Assembly: GCA_945890905.1 (NCBI GenBank)
Contig: CAMDDI010000039.1
Span: 1 to 17,643 of the forward strand
Reading direction: 5' to 3'
From: Bacteriovorax stolpii
Lineage (GTDB): Bacteria; Bdellovibrionota; Bacteriovoracia; Bacteriovoracales; Bacteriovoracaceae
DNA length: 17,643 nucleotides
Each line of letters begins with the position of its first letter. Within the stretch, counting starts at the first letter, position 1. Positions 7,300-14,828 of the stretch are shown here, piece after piece. The translations under genes were made by a program, and so were the position numbers. The notes beneath the pieces are model-generated. The model was not told where the DNA came from. It saw only the letters and a program-made list of their open reading frames with translations, and searched no databases.

Positions 7300-8108
7300 A
7301 TTTTCTTACCTGGACTAGAAGCTAATTTGCTCCAGAATTGGCGGCGACCATCCACCGTATTAGGTGAAACTTGTCCGGTGATTTTTTCCAAAGAGTAATC
7401 AAGCTCTTCAATGAGATCCTGATATTTTGGTTTTTGAATAAGTTTTGTAAGAGACTTTTGTGCCCGAGCAAACCTAACATCACCCACAGTTCGGATAATG
7501 CTTTTTACAATGGAAGTTCGTTTGCGGCTTCCGGCATCTCCAGAATAATTACTTTGGTCATACATCATGCTCCAAACATTGGGAGCGAGAGATTCAATTT
7601 TCATCTGAGAAATATTATCCAAGGCCTGAACTCTAACAATAAGAGAGGGATCCCGGAGAGCTTTAGCATACACAGAGTGATATTCATTTTGACGAAGGCC
7701 AAGAAGAGCCTTGAGAGCGGCGACTCTCATCATCCAATGAGGGTGATCAGCGAATTTTGCAATGAAAGGAGCAGATTTTTTACCCATAACTCTTCCCAGT
7801 AGCATGGTGGCCTGCCATCTGTTTTGTTCAGGGTACTTAGATTCTTTCATTACCTTAATTAAAACGGGAACGGCTTTTGCTTTGTGATTCATGGTCTGGC
7901 GCTTAATCATGGCCGTAAGACCTGGCGTCTTAGCATCCATCATAAACATACTTTCGAGACGCTCAAGAGTGACAACATCATTTCTATTTAATGTGACTTG
8001 ATTCCCGTTAGGCTGAGTGAGGAGCTTAATAGCGTGTTTTTGATTTTGATTGGCCCCCATGGATAAAGTTGAAAATCCAAGGAGAAATAAACCAAGCGCA
8101 CATTTCAT
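7296..8108 (-). CDS. Secreted HEAT-repeat protein
   Basis: A 270-residue protein with a Sec signal peptide (residues 1-19, ending SMGA); Cys3 is too early for a lipobox. From about 65 to 195 it carries tandem helical repeats of HEAT type: AVPVLIKVMKESKYPEQNRW, then SAPFIAKFADHPHWMMRVAALKAL, then VYAKALRDPSLIVRVQALDNI, each with the characteristic pair of helices and a conserved Asp/Arg pattern. Such scaffolds bind other proteins, and nothing catalytic is visible. The start lies 2 nt after the stop of the upstream coiled-coil membrane protein, with GGGG at about 6-nt spacing, so the two are probably translationally coupled and may form a complex in the periplasm or at the membrane. No terminator is visible after it; the stop overlaps the convergent lipoprotein gene. 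Confidence 0.85.
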   Translation of the reverse strand: MKCALGLFLLGFSTLSMGANQNQKHAIKLLTQPNGNQVTLNRNDVVTLERLESMFMMDAKTPGLTAMIKRQTMNHKAKAVPVLIKVMKESKYPEQNRWQATMLLGRVMGKKSAPFIAKFADHPHWMMRVAALKALLGLRQNEYHSVYAKALRDPSLIVRVQALDNISQMKIESLAPNVWSMMYDQSNYSGDAGSRKRTSIVKSIIRTVGDVRFARAQKSLTKLIQKPKYQDLIEELDYSLEKITGQVSPNTVDGRRQFWSKLASSPGKKI

Positions 8109-8110
8109 TA

Positions 8111-9187
8111 TTACCCCAGCATTTTTTCGAATTCAGAAAGTAGATCTTCAGAAGTCTTGTCAGCTTTCTTTTTAGTTTGATCTTCAGGCTTTTCGCTATC
8201 CATTGCCGAGAGAGTTTCTTCGGGGAATGCCTCTTCCTCGGGAGCTGCACTTTGATCGTTATCAGAAAGAGAACTTTCTGGTAGATTATCCTCGGACATC
8301 TCTCTTTCAGGAGGTGAGTTTTTATCACGAGGAGCTTTGGCCGCGACTTCTTCACTCGGAGCATCTGGAGTAGGAGCACTTAAAAAATCTTCCAAAGCAT
8401 TGGTATCATCACTATCAGTTTGAGTACTTCCTAAGTTTTCTAGGAAATCCGCAACATCAGCACGAGGAGACTTCTCTTCATAAGTAGGTTCAGCTTTGGC
8501 CTGGGGAATACTTCCGCCCTGAGCAGCAAGTGAGCGCTTAAGCTGCTCGTTTTCCTGTTGAAGACGTTTAAGATTTGCAAGATCATCTGAAATTATCTCA
8601 AATTCTTTTAAGCGGTCACGAATTTCATCACGCTCTTTAGTAATCATCGCAAGTTCAGCTTTAAGAGATTCGTCCCCACCTCCACCGCGAGTTTGGGCCA
8701 GAAGTGCTTCAAGTTCTTTGATGCGGGCTTCTGCAATGGCGAGGAGCTTTTGTGATTGATTAAATTTATTTTCAAATTCTTTTTGTGCACTTTGGGAAGC
8801 AGCTAGCTGAGCTTCTAGTGAGGCAATCTGAGCTTTTCTTTGATTGAGTTCTTCTAAGAGGGCCGTTGAAGGTGCTCCACTCATCGCGAGTTGATCGCCA
8901 CCCATCAAATTAGCAAGAGGCATAACGGAAGGTACACCACCTGCACCAACTTCTAATCCGCCGCCACGAAATAGAGATGATTTGAGTGCAGTAGAATTTT
9001 GAATGATAGAATCTAAATAACTTTTTACAACGTTTGCAGGAATTGCATGTTTTAAATTGTGATATTTTCTACGGTTAGAAAACCATAGCCAAAGAAAAAG
9101 TGTAGAAACGATGACAAGGAATCCAGCTTGAATAACCAAGACTTCAGATCCAAACTTGTCTAAATAATTTAATAGCGAATCGAACAC
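8111..9187 (-). CDS. Membrane-anchored coiled-coil protein with acidic tail, function unknown
   Basis: A 358-residue protein not assignable to a known family by eye. A single membrane segment (about 17-36, VLVIQAGFLVIVSTLFLWLW) is followed by basic NRRKYH, which suggests a short outside N-terminus and a large cytoplasmic part. Residues 75-105 are glycine-rich and flexible. Residues about 107-165 and 172-222 are heptad-rich coiled coil, broken by GGGG near 168-171. The remainder (225-358) is acidic, proline- and serine-rich and probably disordered, but it contains three related hydrophobic motifs: VADFLENLG (246-253), LEDFLSA (265-271) and EDLLSEFEKMLG at the very end. The start is GTG 9187, behind an unusually strong GGAGGGG. 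A promoter lies at 9220-9248. The HEAT-repeat gene follows after 2 nt. Confidence 0.82.
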   Translation of the reverse strand: MFDSLLNYLDKFGSEVLVIQAGFLVIVSTLFLWLWFSNRRKYHNLKHAIPANVVKSYLDSIIQNSTALKSSLFRGGGLEVGAGGVPSVMPLANLMGGDQLAMSGAPSTALLEELNQRKAQIASLEAQLAASQSAQKEFENKFNQSQKLLAIAEARIKELEALLAQTRGGGGDESLKAELAMITKERDEIRDRLKEFEIISDDLANLKRLQQENEQLKRSLAAQGGSIPQAKAEPTYEEKSPRADVADFLENLGSTQTDSDDTNALEDFLSAPTPDAPSEEVAAKAPRDKNSPPEREMSEDNLPESSLSDNDQSAAPEEEAFPEETLSAMDSEKPEDQTKKKADKTSEDLLSEFEKMLG

Positions 9188-9219
9188 AACCCCTCCATGG
9201 ATATAGATGCTCTACGTCC

Positions 9220-9248
9220 ATTATCTAACCCATCAGAATTCTTGTCCA
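9220..9248 (-). promoter_or_regulatory. Sigma70-type promoter of the coiled-coil / HEAT gene pair
   Basis: On the minus strand TGGACA (9248-9243) is separated by 17 bp from GATAAT (9225-9220); each hexamer matches the consensus at 5 of 6 bases. Transcription would start near 9213, giving a leader of about 26 nt with the strong GGAGGGG site at 9196-9190. It separates this pair from the upstream inositol-phosphatase operon. Confidence 0.65.
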
Positions 9249-9261
9249 GGTAAAGAAATTA

Positions 9262-10107
9262 TTACTTGTTTAAGATGCTTTTTAAGCCGGAATAGAGAGT
9301 GGGATCCGCGGCCAAGACTGAATTTCCAAAAGGGTGATACTTCTCCCCTTTGATATTGGAGATTTTTACTCCGGCTTCCATACAGATTAAACCTGCAGCG
9401 GCCATATCCCAGGGCTGAAGCTTATATTCCCAGTAAGCATCTAGCATTCCCGCAGCTACATAGCTCAGTTCAAGGGCCGCACTTCCAAATCGGCGCATGG
9501 CCCGGACCTCAGGAAAACTTTTGAGCAAATCGTTTTCAACTCGCTTACTGGTCAAATTAGCTGACAGAAGTGCTTCTTTAAATACTTTGGTTTTCTTACT
9601 CGCCTTCAACTGAACCCGCACTTCTTGATCTCCGATCAGACGGACAAGAAATGCCCCTTTTCCTTTAATGGCATAGAAAAGTTCACAATTCACAGGATTA
9701 TAAACAACCCCAATCAAGGTTTCAGACCCTTTATTCAGCGCCAAACTCACGCAGAAGAAAGGGACTTTATTGAAGAAATTATTAGTTCCATCAAGAGGAT
9801 CAATGAGCCATAAATATTTATCTGAACTCACAGCTTCCATTTTCAATTCGCGGGCGAAGCAATCTTCTTCTGAAAGAATGGCGTGATCTGGATAATGCTT
9901 TTTGATTTGCTCCATGACGTGAGCTTCAGAAAGTAAATCTGCCTGACTGGCCAGGCCTAACTTTCCTTTATCGATTACTTTAAGAGGTTGAGTATAGGAT
10001 TTTACCAAATGAGAATTGAGAATTTCGCCACATTCAAAGGCCCATTCCATCATTTGTTTGAGGACTTTATCGAGATCAAGAGTCTTCTTGGTTTTTGATT
10101 TTTTCAT
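9262..10107 (-). CDS. Inositol monophosphatase family protein
   Basis: A 281-residue magnesium-dependent phosphatase of the IMPase / SuhB / CysQ fold. The metal-binding motifs are present: LSEED (Glu80, Glu81), the signature WLIDPLDGTNNF (Asp103, Asp106, Thr108) and the C-terminal PWDMAAAGLICMEAG (Asp234). Candidate substrates are inositol 1-phosphate, 3'-phosphoadenosine 5'-phosphate or fructose 1,6-bisphosphate; the sequence does not decide. The chosen ATG 10107 overlaps the end of yacG by 32 nt, has no clear Shine-Dalgarno, and gives a lysine-rich leader of about 8 residues; starts at Met19 or Met20 would cut into the first family helix and are less likely. Its reading behind yacG suggests coupling. 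It is the last gene of the pabC unit. Confidence 0.9.
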   Translation of the reverse strand: MKKSKTKKTLDLDKVLKQMMEWAFECGEILNSHLVKSYTQPLKVIDKGKLGLASQADLLSEAHVMEQIKKHYPDHAILSEEDCFARELKMEAVSSDKYLWLIDPLDGTNNFFNKVPFFCVSLALNKGSETLIGVVYNPVNCELFYAIKGKGAFLVRLIGDQEVRVQLKASKKTKVFKEALLSANLTSKRVENDLLKSFPEVRAMRRFGSAALELSYVAAGMLDAYWEYKLQPWDMAAAGLICMEAGVKISNIKGEKYHPFGNSVLAADPTLYSGLKSILNK

Positions 10108-10294
10108 CGATTAATTGCTCAAGTGTTTGAGATTCCTCTTCAGTGAGTTTCTCTACAGGTACAGTATAAGACTCTGTTAACCATTGTCCAAGGTCAATTA
10201 AACGACATCGTTCAGAGCAAAAGGGTCTGAACTCAGATGAGTAGTAATTAAATTTTTTTTTGCATTGAGGACAAGCAACTTCCAGTAACTTCAT
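10076..10294 (-). CDS. yacG: YacG-type zinc-binding DNA gyrase inhibitor
   Basis: A 72-residue protein with the four-cysteine zinc ribbon typical of YacG: ACPQCKKKF at the N-terminus (Cys8, Cys11) and PFCSERCRLIDLGQWL (Cys26, Cys30), the latter followed by the conserved RLIDLGxWL helix. In E. coli YacG binds GyrB and inhibits gyrase; here that is by family. The C-terminal half is acidic and probably helical. The start ATG overlaps the stop of pabC (ATGA, 4 nt), and its own end overlaps the phosphatase gene by 32 nt, so it is the middle gene of a three-gene unit. In other bacteria yacG commonly sits beside coaE; here the coenzyme A genes lie just across the divergent promoter region. Confidence 0.9.
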   Translation of the reverse strand: MKLLEVACPQCKKKFNYYSSEFRPFCSERCRLIDLGQWLTESYTVPVEKLTEEESQTLEQLIDEKIKNQEDS

Positions 10295-11097
10295 ACTAAA
10301 ACTCGTTTTCTAAATTCTTCAAAATTATCGAGAAAAGATTGAGTATATTTTATTTCAGAACCATCGAGACGGTCCACCAGAAAAATCCCCCTAATGGAGT
10401 TGGAGCCAAAAATTCCGTCAGCTTTGCTTAACTGCTCTACATTTGTTTCATGTTCTAAACAATCTGCAAAAAAATCTCGAGCATGGCCTAGAACTTTTTT
10501 CCGCATAACACCATCTAAAACATTTGGGCCCAAAGGCGCGGTATAAATTTTATCATGTCTGACGATAAAAATATTTGCGACAGATGATTCTAGCACTGTA
10601 TCTCTTTGAGAGAGAAAGAGCAGATCATCATCCCCTTCTTGCAAATAAAGTTTTTGGGCCAAAATGGTGTCTAGATAATTTCCTGCCTTAAGGTAAGCTG
10701 GCCACCACGAGGGCCTAAGCAAGGCAGGGCAAGTTCTTAGACTTATGGTTTTAGTTTCTAGTTGAGTTGGGTTTAAGGGAGAGGCATCCATGAAAATACG
10801 CAAATCATTCACTGAAAGATGAGAACTTTGCTTAAGTCCACGGGCCTGTTCAAGATAAACCGTCAAACGAATGACTTTATTTGCTGACTCACGCTTCCAG
10901 TGATTTTCCAGTTTTTCTTTGAGCATTTGTACCCAATTATCGCTCTCAGACTCGATAAAAGGCCCGTAAAGGAAATCAATACCTCTCTTCATGCGATCAA
11001 AGTGCATTTCCCAGTCACAGGCGTGACCATCTATCATCCGCATAGTGGTAAAAACAGACTCCCCATATAAGAAGGCGCGATTCACACTTTCATTCAC
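10291..11097 (-). CDS. pabC: Class IV aminotransferase-fold enzyme, probable aminodeoxychorismate lyase (PabC)
   Basis: A 268-residue pyridoxal-phosphate enzyme. It shows the family start RAFLYGESVFTTMR, the Schiff-base lysine in YLKAGNYLDTILAQ (Lys137), the conserved LESSVANIFIV (Glu170) and the phosphate-binding region PLGPNVLDGVMRKKVL. The likely reaction is 4-amino-4-deoxychorismate to p-aminobenzoate plus pyruvate, in folate synthesis. D-amino-acid or branched-chain aminotransferases share the fold; the short length and context favour PabC, but no pabA or pabB is in the window. The start is GTG 11097, supported by AAGGGG a few bases upstream. It is divergent from the pantothenate operon, 68 nt away; PanB there uses methylene-tetrahydrofolate, so the pairing makes metabolic sense. 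Confidence 0.78.
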   Translation of the reverse strand: MNESVNRAFLYGESVFTTMRMIDGHACDWEMHFDRMKRGIDFLYGPFIESESDNWVQMLKEKLENHWKRESANKVIRLTVYLEQARGLKQSSHLSVNDLRIFMDASPLNPTQLETKTISLRTCPALLRPSWWPAYLKAGNYLDTILAQKLYLQEGDDDLLFLSQRDTVLESSVANIFIVRHDKIYTAPLGPNVLDGVMRKKVLGHARDFFADCLEHETNVEQLSKADGIFGSNSIRGIFLVDRLDGSEIKYTQSFLDNFEEFRKRVLV

Positions 11098-11165
11098 AAA
11101 GTCCCCTTGGCTACGCTTTCATGGACATGATAGCTTTGATGAGGAGTTTCAAACTAGATATTTTT

Positions 11166-12098
11166 ATGATGCAACTAACAATCATTGGTTTTGGAAATCA
11201 GGCAAAGTCCTGGTCACAAAATCTCAAAGATTCAGGTTTTCCCGTCCTTGTGGCCTTGAAGGTTAACAGCCCTTCAATTGCCTTGGCCCATGAATTAGGT
11301 TTTCAAGTGGTCATTCTAGGTACTAAAGAATTCTACGCTCAGAATGCTTTTGCTCTGCTTACTCCCGATCATACACATGATGAATTTATGCAAGAACACG
11401 GGCCGCAAATGCAAGCGGGCTCAGTCATGTTGTATGCTCATGGCTTTTCTTTAGTTAAAAATAAATTTCAGCAATCTTTCCCTCAAATTCATCATATCCT
11501 TTTTGCTCCTAAGGCCATTGGTTCGGAGCTTCGCCGTCAGTTTCAACTTAAAGGAAAACTCGGAGCAGTCTATTCCTTGGAGCATGTTCAAGAAGAGGCC
11601 ACTCAATTAAAAGATTGGGTGTTTGAACTTTCAAAAAACTTAGGCATCAATATGGGTCCCTACCCTACTAGTTTTTTAAGAGAAACTAGAGCGGATCTTT
11701 ATTCCGAACAAGGTCTACTCTGTTCGCTTATTCCCTACACTGCTGGCGAAATGTTTTCTCACTTAGTTGATTCAGGCACCGAACCAGAGCTTGCTTATTT
11801 TGAATGTTGGCATGAGCTCAAACTCATTGTGAATGCCATGGTAGATAAAGGTCCAGAAGGGTTTTTCGATTTGATCTCCCCCAACGCTCTTATTGGATCT
11901 GAAAAGGGCTTTCAAAAACTCATCACTCCTGAATTTAAGAAAAACTTGCGGAATCTTCTTTTAGATATAGAAAGCGGAGAATTTGATCAAGAAATTGAAA
12001 AGGCGAATGTAGAAGAAATACGCCATACCATTCGTAGCCGCTGGAGTAAGACTGCGCTTATGAAGACCTTTCACCAAATTAACCAGGATGAGAAATGA
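11166..12098 (+). CDS. Divergent ketol-acid reductoisomerase-like protein, candidate ketopantoate reductase
   Basis: Residues are numbered from ATG 11166 (310 residues). The N-terminal Rossmann unit begins LTIIGFGNQAKSWSQNLKDSG, matching KARI's GYGSQGxAxxxNLxDSG except that the third Gly is Ala. Downstream, LYAHGFSLV (His92) and FAPKAIGSELRR (Lys116) correspond to KARI's YSHGFNI and APKGPGHxVR, but the GPGH part is lost. The knotted C-terminal domain is well conserved: RADLYSEQGLL (Asp177, Glu181), AYFECWHELKLIV (Glu213, Glu217) and LISPNA (Ser238), the usual magnesium ligands. The length fits class I KARI. It is the first gene of the pantothenate/CoA operon and overlaps panB by 4 nt; panE is absent, and IlvC can reduce ketopantoate, so a PanE role is inferred. 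A longer frame from 11121 exists without a Shine-Dalgarno; the AGGAG at 11142 is about 19 nt from ATG 11166, so the start is uncertain. Confidence 0.8.
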   Translation: MMQLTIIGFGNQAKSWSQNLKDSGFPVLVALKVNSPSIALAHELGFQVVILGTKEFYAQNAFALLTPDHTHDEFMQEHGPQMQAGSVMLYAHGFSLVKNKFQQSFPQIHHILFAPKAIGSELRRQFQLKGKLGAVYSLEHVQEEATQLKDWVFELSKNLGINMGPYPTSFLRETRADLYSEQGLLCSLIPYTAGEMFSHLVDSGTEPELAYFECWHELKLIVNAMVDKGPEGFFDLISPNALIGSEKGFQKLITPEFKKNLRNLLLDIESGEFDQEIEKANVEEIRHTIRSRWSKTALMKTFHQINQDEK

Positions 12099-12856
12099 AA
12101 AAACTCAATGTTCGAGATATTAGAAAATCAAAGCAACAAAAACTTCAAGTATTAACCTGCTATGATTTTCAGACTGCAGCAATATTAAATCAAACTGATC
12201 TTGATATGATTCTGGTTGGAGATAGTGTTGGAAACGTTATCTTAGGTTATGACACTACAGTAGAAGTCACTTTGAATGAAATGGAAGTCTTCGGAAGTGC
12301 CGTAAGACGTGGAGCTCCTGATAAATTCTTAATTGTGGATATGCCTTTTGGAAGCTATTCCACCATCACTCAAGGGATTCATTGCGCCACGGAGCTCTTT
12401 AAAAAGACAAAATGCGAGGCTGTTAAAATCGAAGGAGCTTTCCCTTATCAATTAAAACTCATTCAAAGATTAACCCAAACAGGAATTCCTGTGATGGGAC
12501 ATATTGGTCTCACTCCACAGTCTGTGCATCAGCAGGGTGGATATTTTATTCACGGAAAAACAGACTCTTCAGCGAATAAGCTTATCCTTGAAGCCCGGGC
12601 CCTTCAGGAAGCAGGTGTTTTTTCACTCGTTCTAGAATGCGTGGAAGAAAAGGTGGCGTCTCAGATTTCAAATGAGCTTTCTATTCCGACCATTGGTATA
12701 GGTTCGGGAAAAAATACAGATGGCCAAGTTTTAGTGATCAATGATCTCTTAAAAATGGGTGCACGTACTCCTCCAAAATTTTGCACACCTATAGCTGACT
12801 TTCATCAGCTGAAAAAAGACCTAATTACTCAATACCTCTTGGATCAGAGGCACTAA
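12095..12856 (+). CDS. panB: Ketopantoate hydroxymethyltransferase (PanB)
   Basis: Converts alpha-ketoisovalerate plus methylene-tetrahydrofolate to ketopantoate, the first step of pantothenate synthesis, in the cytoplasm. At 253 residues it is slightly short for the family but complete. Expected residues are visible: VLTCYD at 19-24, LVGDSVGNVILGYDTT (magnesium-binding Asp43), IVDMPFGSY (Asp82), VKIEGA (Lys111, Glu113), GHIGLTPQSVHQQGGY, and LVLECV (Glu181) near the end, followed by IPTIGIGSGKNTDGQVLV. The start overlaps the stop of the KARI-like gene (ATGA), with AGGA well placed upstream. Its stop shares one base with the coaX start. I see no sign of degeneration. Confidence 0.96.
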   Translation: MKKLNVRDIRKSKQQKLQVLTCYDFQTAAILNQTDLDMILVGDSVGNVILGYDTTVEVTLNEMEVFGSAVRRGAPDKFLIVDMPFGSYSTITQGIHCATELFKKTKCEAVKIEGAFPYQLKLIQRLTQTGIPVMGHIGLTPQSVHQQGGYFIHGKTDSSANKLILEARALQEAGVFSLVLECVEEKVASQISNELSIPTIGIGSGKNTDGQVLVINDLLKMGARTPPKFCTPIADFHQLKKDLITQYLLDQRH

Positions 12857-13599
12857 TGCAAGGATTGGTCACTCTCGACTTTGGTAACTCCCATCCTCAC
12901 GCAGGTTTATTTCAAAAAAATAATAATGAGTGGCAGCTTATCAAAGTTGTACCCTGGAAAGAACTTCAGCTTTACTTAACTCAATTAAAAATGTCTCCCA
13001 ATAATTCTTCTGTTGTACTCTCTCAAGTTTCGGCCCGTGAAGAAGAAATGTTTCCTCTACTGCAACAGGGGTTTCTTTTGACAAGAGTAAGAGACTATTG
13101 GCGAGGAGAAAAATTCGCGGGTATGCCCGTTCACTATGCCAAGACTTTGGGCGAAGACCGCTTAATTGAAGCTTTCTATTGTTTTAAAAAATTTAAAATA
13201 CCTACCTTAATCATCGATGCAGGAACTTTTGTAACTTTAGATGTGGTGACTACCGATGGCTTTAAAGGTGGTTACATCATTCCTGGAACTGAGAGCTATT
13301 TTGAAACCTTCAAAAAAGGTGAGCAACTCAGAGACGTGGGCCTAGAAGCTGAGTTTGAGCAGCTTCTTCCTCAGAACACTTCTCAGGCGATGACGGAGAG
13401 CTATACGGCTTTTGCCGCTCTGGCCAAGAATCTTATCTCTGAGCATAAAGTACAGAAAATCGTCCTTACTGGAGGAAAAGCGGCCATTTGGGAGAGCTTT
13501 TTCAAAGATCAGAAGGGAAGTGTGGTTGTAGAGACACAGCCACATTTGATACACTGGGCCCTCCACTATTGGATGACAACCCAGATTGAGCTCTTATGA
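12856..13599 (+). CDS. coaX: Type III pantothenate kinase (CoaX)
   Basis: Phosphorylates pantothenate to 4'-phosphopantothenate, the first step from the vitamin to coenzyme A. At 247 residues it is a member of the ASKHA superfamily. The N-terminal phosphate motif is VTLDFGNSHPHAG (Asp8), the pantothenate-binding region is HYAKTLGEDRLIEAF (Asp101, Arg102), and the second phosphate motif is LIIDAGTFVTLDVV (Asp121), followed by GGYIIPGTESYF. Type III enzymes are not feedback-inhibited by CoA and need a monovalent cation; that is family knowledge. AGAGG lies just before the start, which shares one base with the panB stop; the end overlaps coaBC by 4 nt. The first motif has SH where most family members have ST or TN, a small deviation. 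Confidence 0.93.
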   Translation: MQGLVTLDFGNSHPHAGLFQKNNNEWQLIKVVPWKELQLYLTQLKMSPNNSSVVLSQVSAREEEMFPLLQQGFLLTRVRDYWRGEKFAGMPVHYAKTLGEDRLIEAFYCFKKFKIPTLIIDAGTFVTLDVVTTDGFKGGYIIPGTESYFETFKKGEQLRDVGLEAEFEQLLPQNTSQAMTESYTAFAALAKNLISEHKVQKIVLTGGKAAIWESFFKDQKGSVVVETQPHLIHWALHYWMTTQIELL

Positions 13600-14828
13600 A
13601 AATACTCTTGGCGGTAACCGGATCCATTGCAAGCTACAAAAGTTATGATGTGGCCCGCCTATTGGTGAAAAATGGCCATGAAGTGATAGTGATCTTAACC
13701 TCTGGTGCACTTGAATTTATTAAACCAGAAACATTTCGCTATCTAGGTGTTCAAGAAACATATTTGCCTACAGATGATTTTGTTCCAACGCATCTCAAAG
13801 AAAACGCAACTGTTCTACACATCCAACTGGCCAAGTGGGCCGACAAATTAGTGGTAGCACCAATGAGTGCCAATACACTTTCCCGTCTTGCCCTAGGTTT
13901 AAATAATGATTTGTTGGGAAGCGTATATCTGGCTTTCGGGAAAAAGGATATTTTGCTTTTTCCAGCGATGAATACTCAAATGTGGCAACAGGCCCGTGTG
14001 CAAGAGCATACACAATTGCTTCAAACTCAAAGTCATATCTCATTAGTGAATCCTGTTTCAGGACTACTTGCTTGTGGAGATGTGGGACAAGGGAAGTTTC
14101 CTGATGTCTCGGCCGTAGTAGATTTAATCGAAACACTCGGCTCGGATAAACATCAATCAAAAAAAGTAACTATCACAGCGGGAGCCACGGCTTCGGCCAT
14201 AGATCCTGTAAGATATCTCACTAATCCTTCTAGCGGAAAAATGGGCATTGCAGTGGCCAAAGCATTTTTGCGAAATGGTTATGAAGTAACTGTTCTGGCC
14301 GGACATCAATGTAGTACACAAATTGATAATCTTTTAGGTCATCCCAAATTTAAATTGCTCAAAACTCCAACGACCACCAAGATGAAAGAAGCAGCTCTTG
14401 CTGTTTTTCCAAGTAGTGATCTTTATATTTCAACTGGTGCTATTGCTGATATTGAATTTGAGGCGGCTTCAAGCAAACTCAAAAAAGAAACCATGGGGAA
14501 TAGCCTTCCCTTTCATCAGGCACCAGATATTCTCAAAGAAATCTTGGCTATTAAAAAACCCCATCAAAAGATTGTGAGCTTTGCTGCCGAAACTGAAACC
14601 TCTAAGGATGTCTTTATGGAAAAGATGGGACGCAAGCCAGTGGACCTCATGGTGGGAAATAAAGTGTCCAATGGTCTACTGAACCAAGAAACAATTCAGG
14701 GCTTCATGCAAGACGATGGAGAATATTATTTCATTCAAGGTACTCAAGTTGACGGACCTAATGATTTAAAGAAAAACGACATTGGTACTAAACTTGTGGG
14801 ATGGTTTGAAGGTCTAAAAACATGGTAA
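13596..14828 (+). CDS. coaBC: Bifunctional phosphopantothenoylcysteine synthetase / decarboxylase (CoaBC, Dfp)
   Basis: Joins phosphopantothenate to cysteine and decarboxylates the product to 4'-phosphopantetheine. At 410 residues both halves are present. The N-terminal flavoprotein half (1-180) has LLAVTGSIASYKS, catalytic His75 in LHIQLAKWADKLVVAP, PAMNTQMW (Asn126) and GLLACGDVGQGKF (Cys160, the active-site Cys). The C-terminal CoaB half (188-410) has VTITAGATASAIDPVRYLTN, PSSGKMG, a STGAIADIEF stretch, and the SSKLKK segment (Lys294) followed by APDILKEI. Small departures from the usual are GAT for GPT and NPSSGKMG for NxSSGKMG. It uses FMN and CTP by family. The start overlaps coaX by 4 nt, and the stop overlaps panC by 7 nt. 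Confidence 0.95.
   Translation: MKILLAVTGSIASYKSYDVARLLVKNGHEVIVILTSGALEFIKPETFRYLGVQETYLPTDDFVPTHLKENATVLHIQLAKWADKLVVAPMSANTLSRLALGLNNDLLGSVYLAFGKKDILLFPAMNTQMWQQARVQEHTQLLQTQSHISLVNPVSGLLACGDVGQGKFPDVSAVVDLIETLGSDKHQSKKVTITAGATASAIDPVRYLTNPSSGKMGIAVAKAFLRNGYEVTVLAGHQCSTQIDNLLGHPKFKLLKTPTTTKMKEAALAVFPSSDLYISTGAIADIEFEAASSKLKKETMGNSLPFHQAPDILKEILAIKKPHQKIVSFAAETETSKDVFMEKMGRKPVDLMVGNKVSNGLLNQETIQGFMQDDGEYYFIQGTQVDGPNDLKKNDIGTKLVGWFEGLKTW

Noticed and set aside
7371..7802. Plus-strand frame of 143 codons
   Set aside because: Antisense shadow of the HEAT-repeat gene; composition looks non-coding and there is no Shine-Dalgarno.
11121..11165. N-terminal extension of the KARI-like gene (15 codons)
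   Set aside because: No ribosome site precedes 11121, and the extension does not resemble the short lead-in of KARI proteins. ATG 11166 places the Rossmann strand directly at the N-terminus. Not fully excluded.
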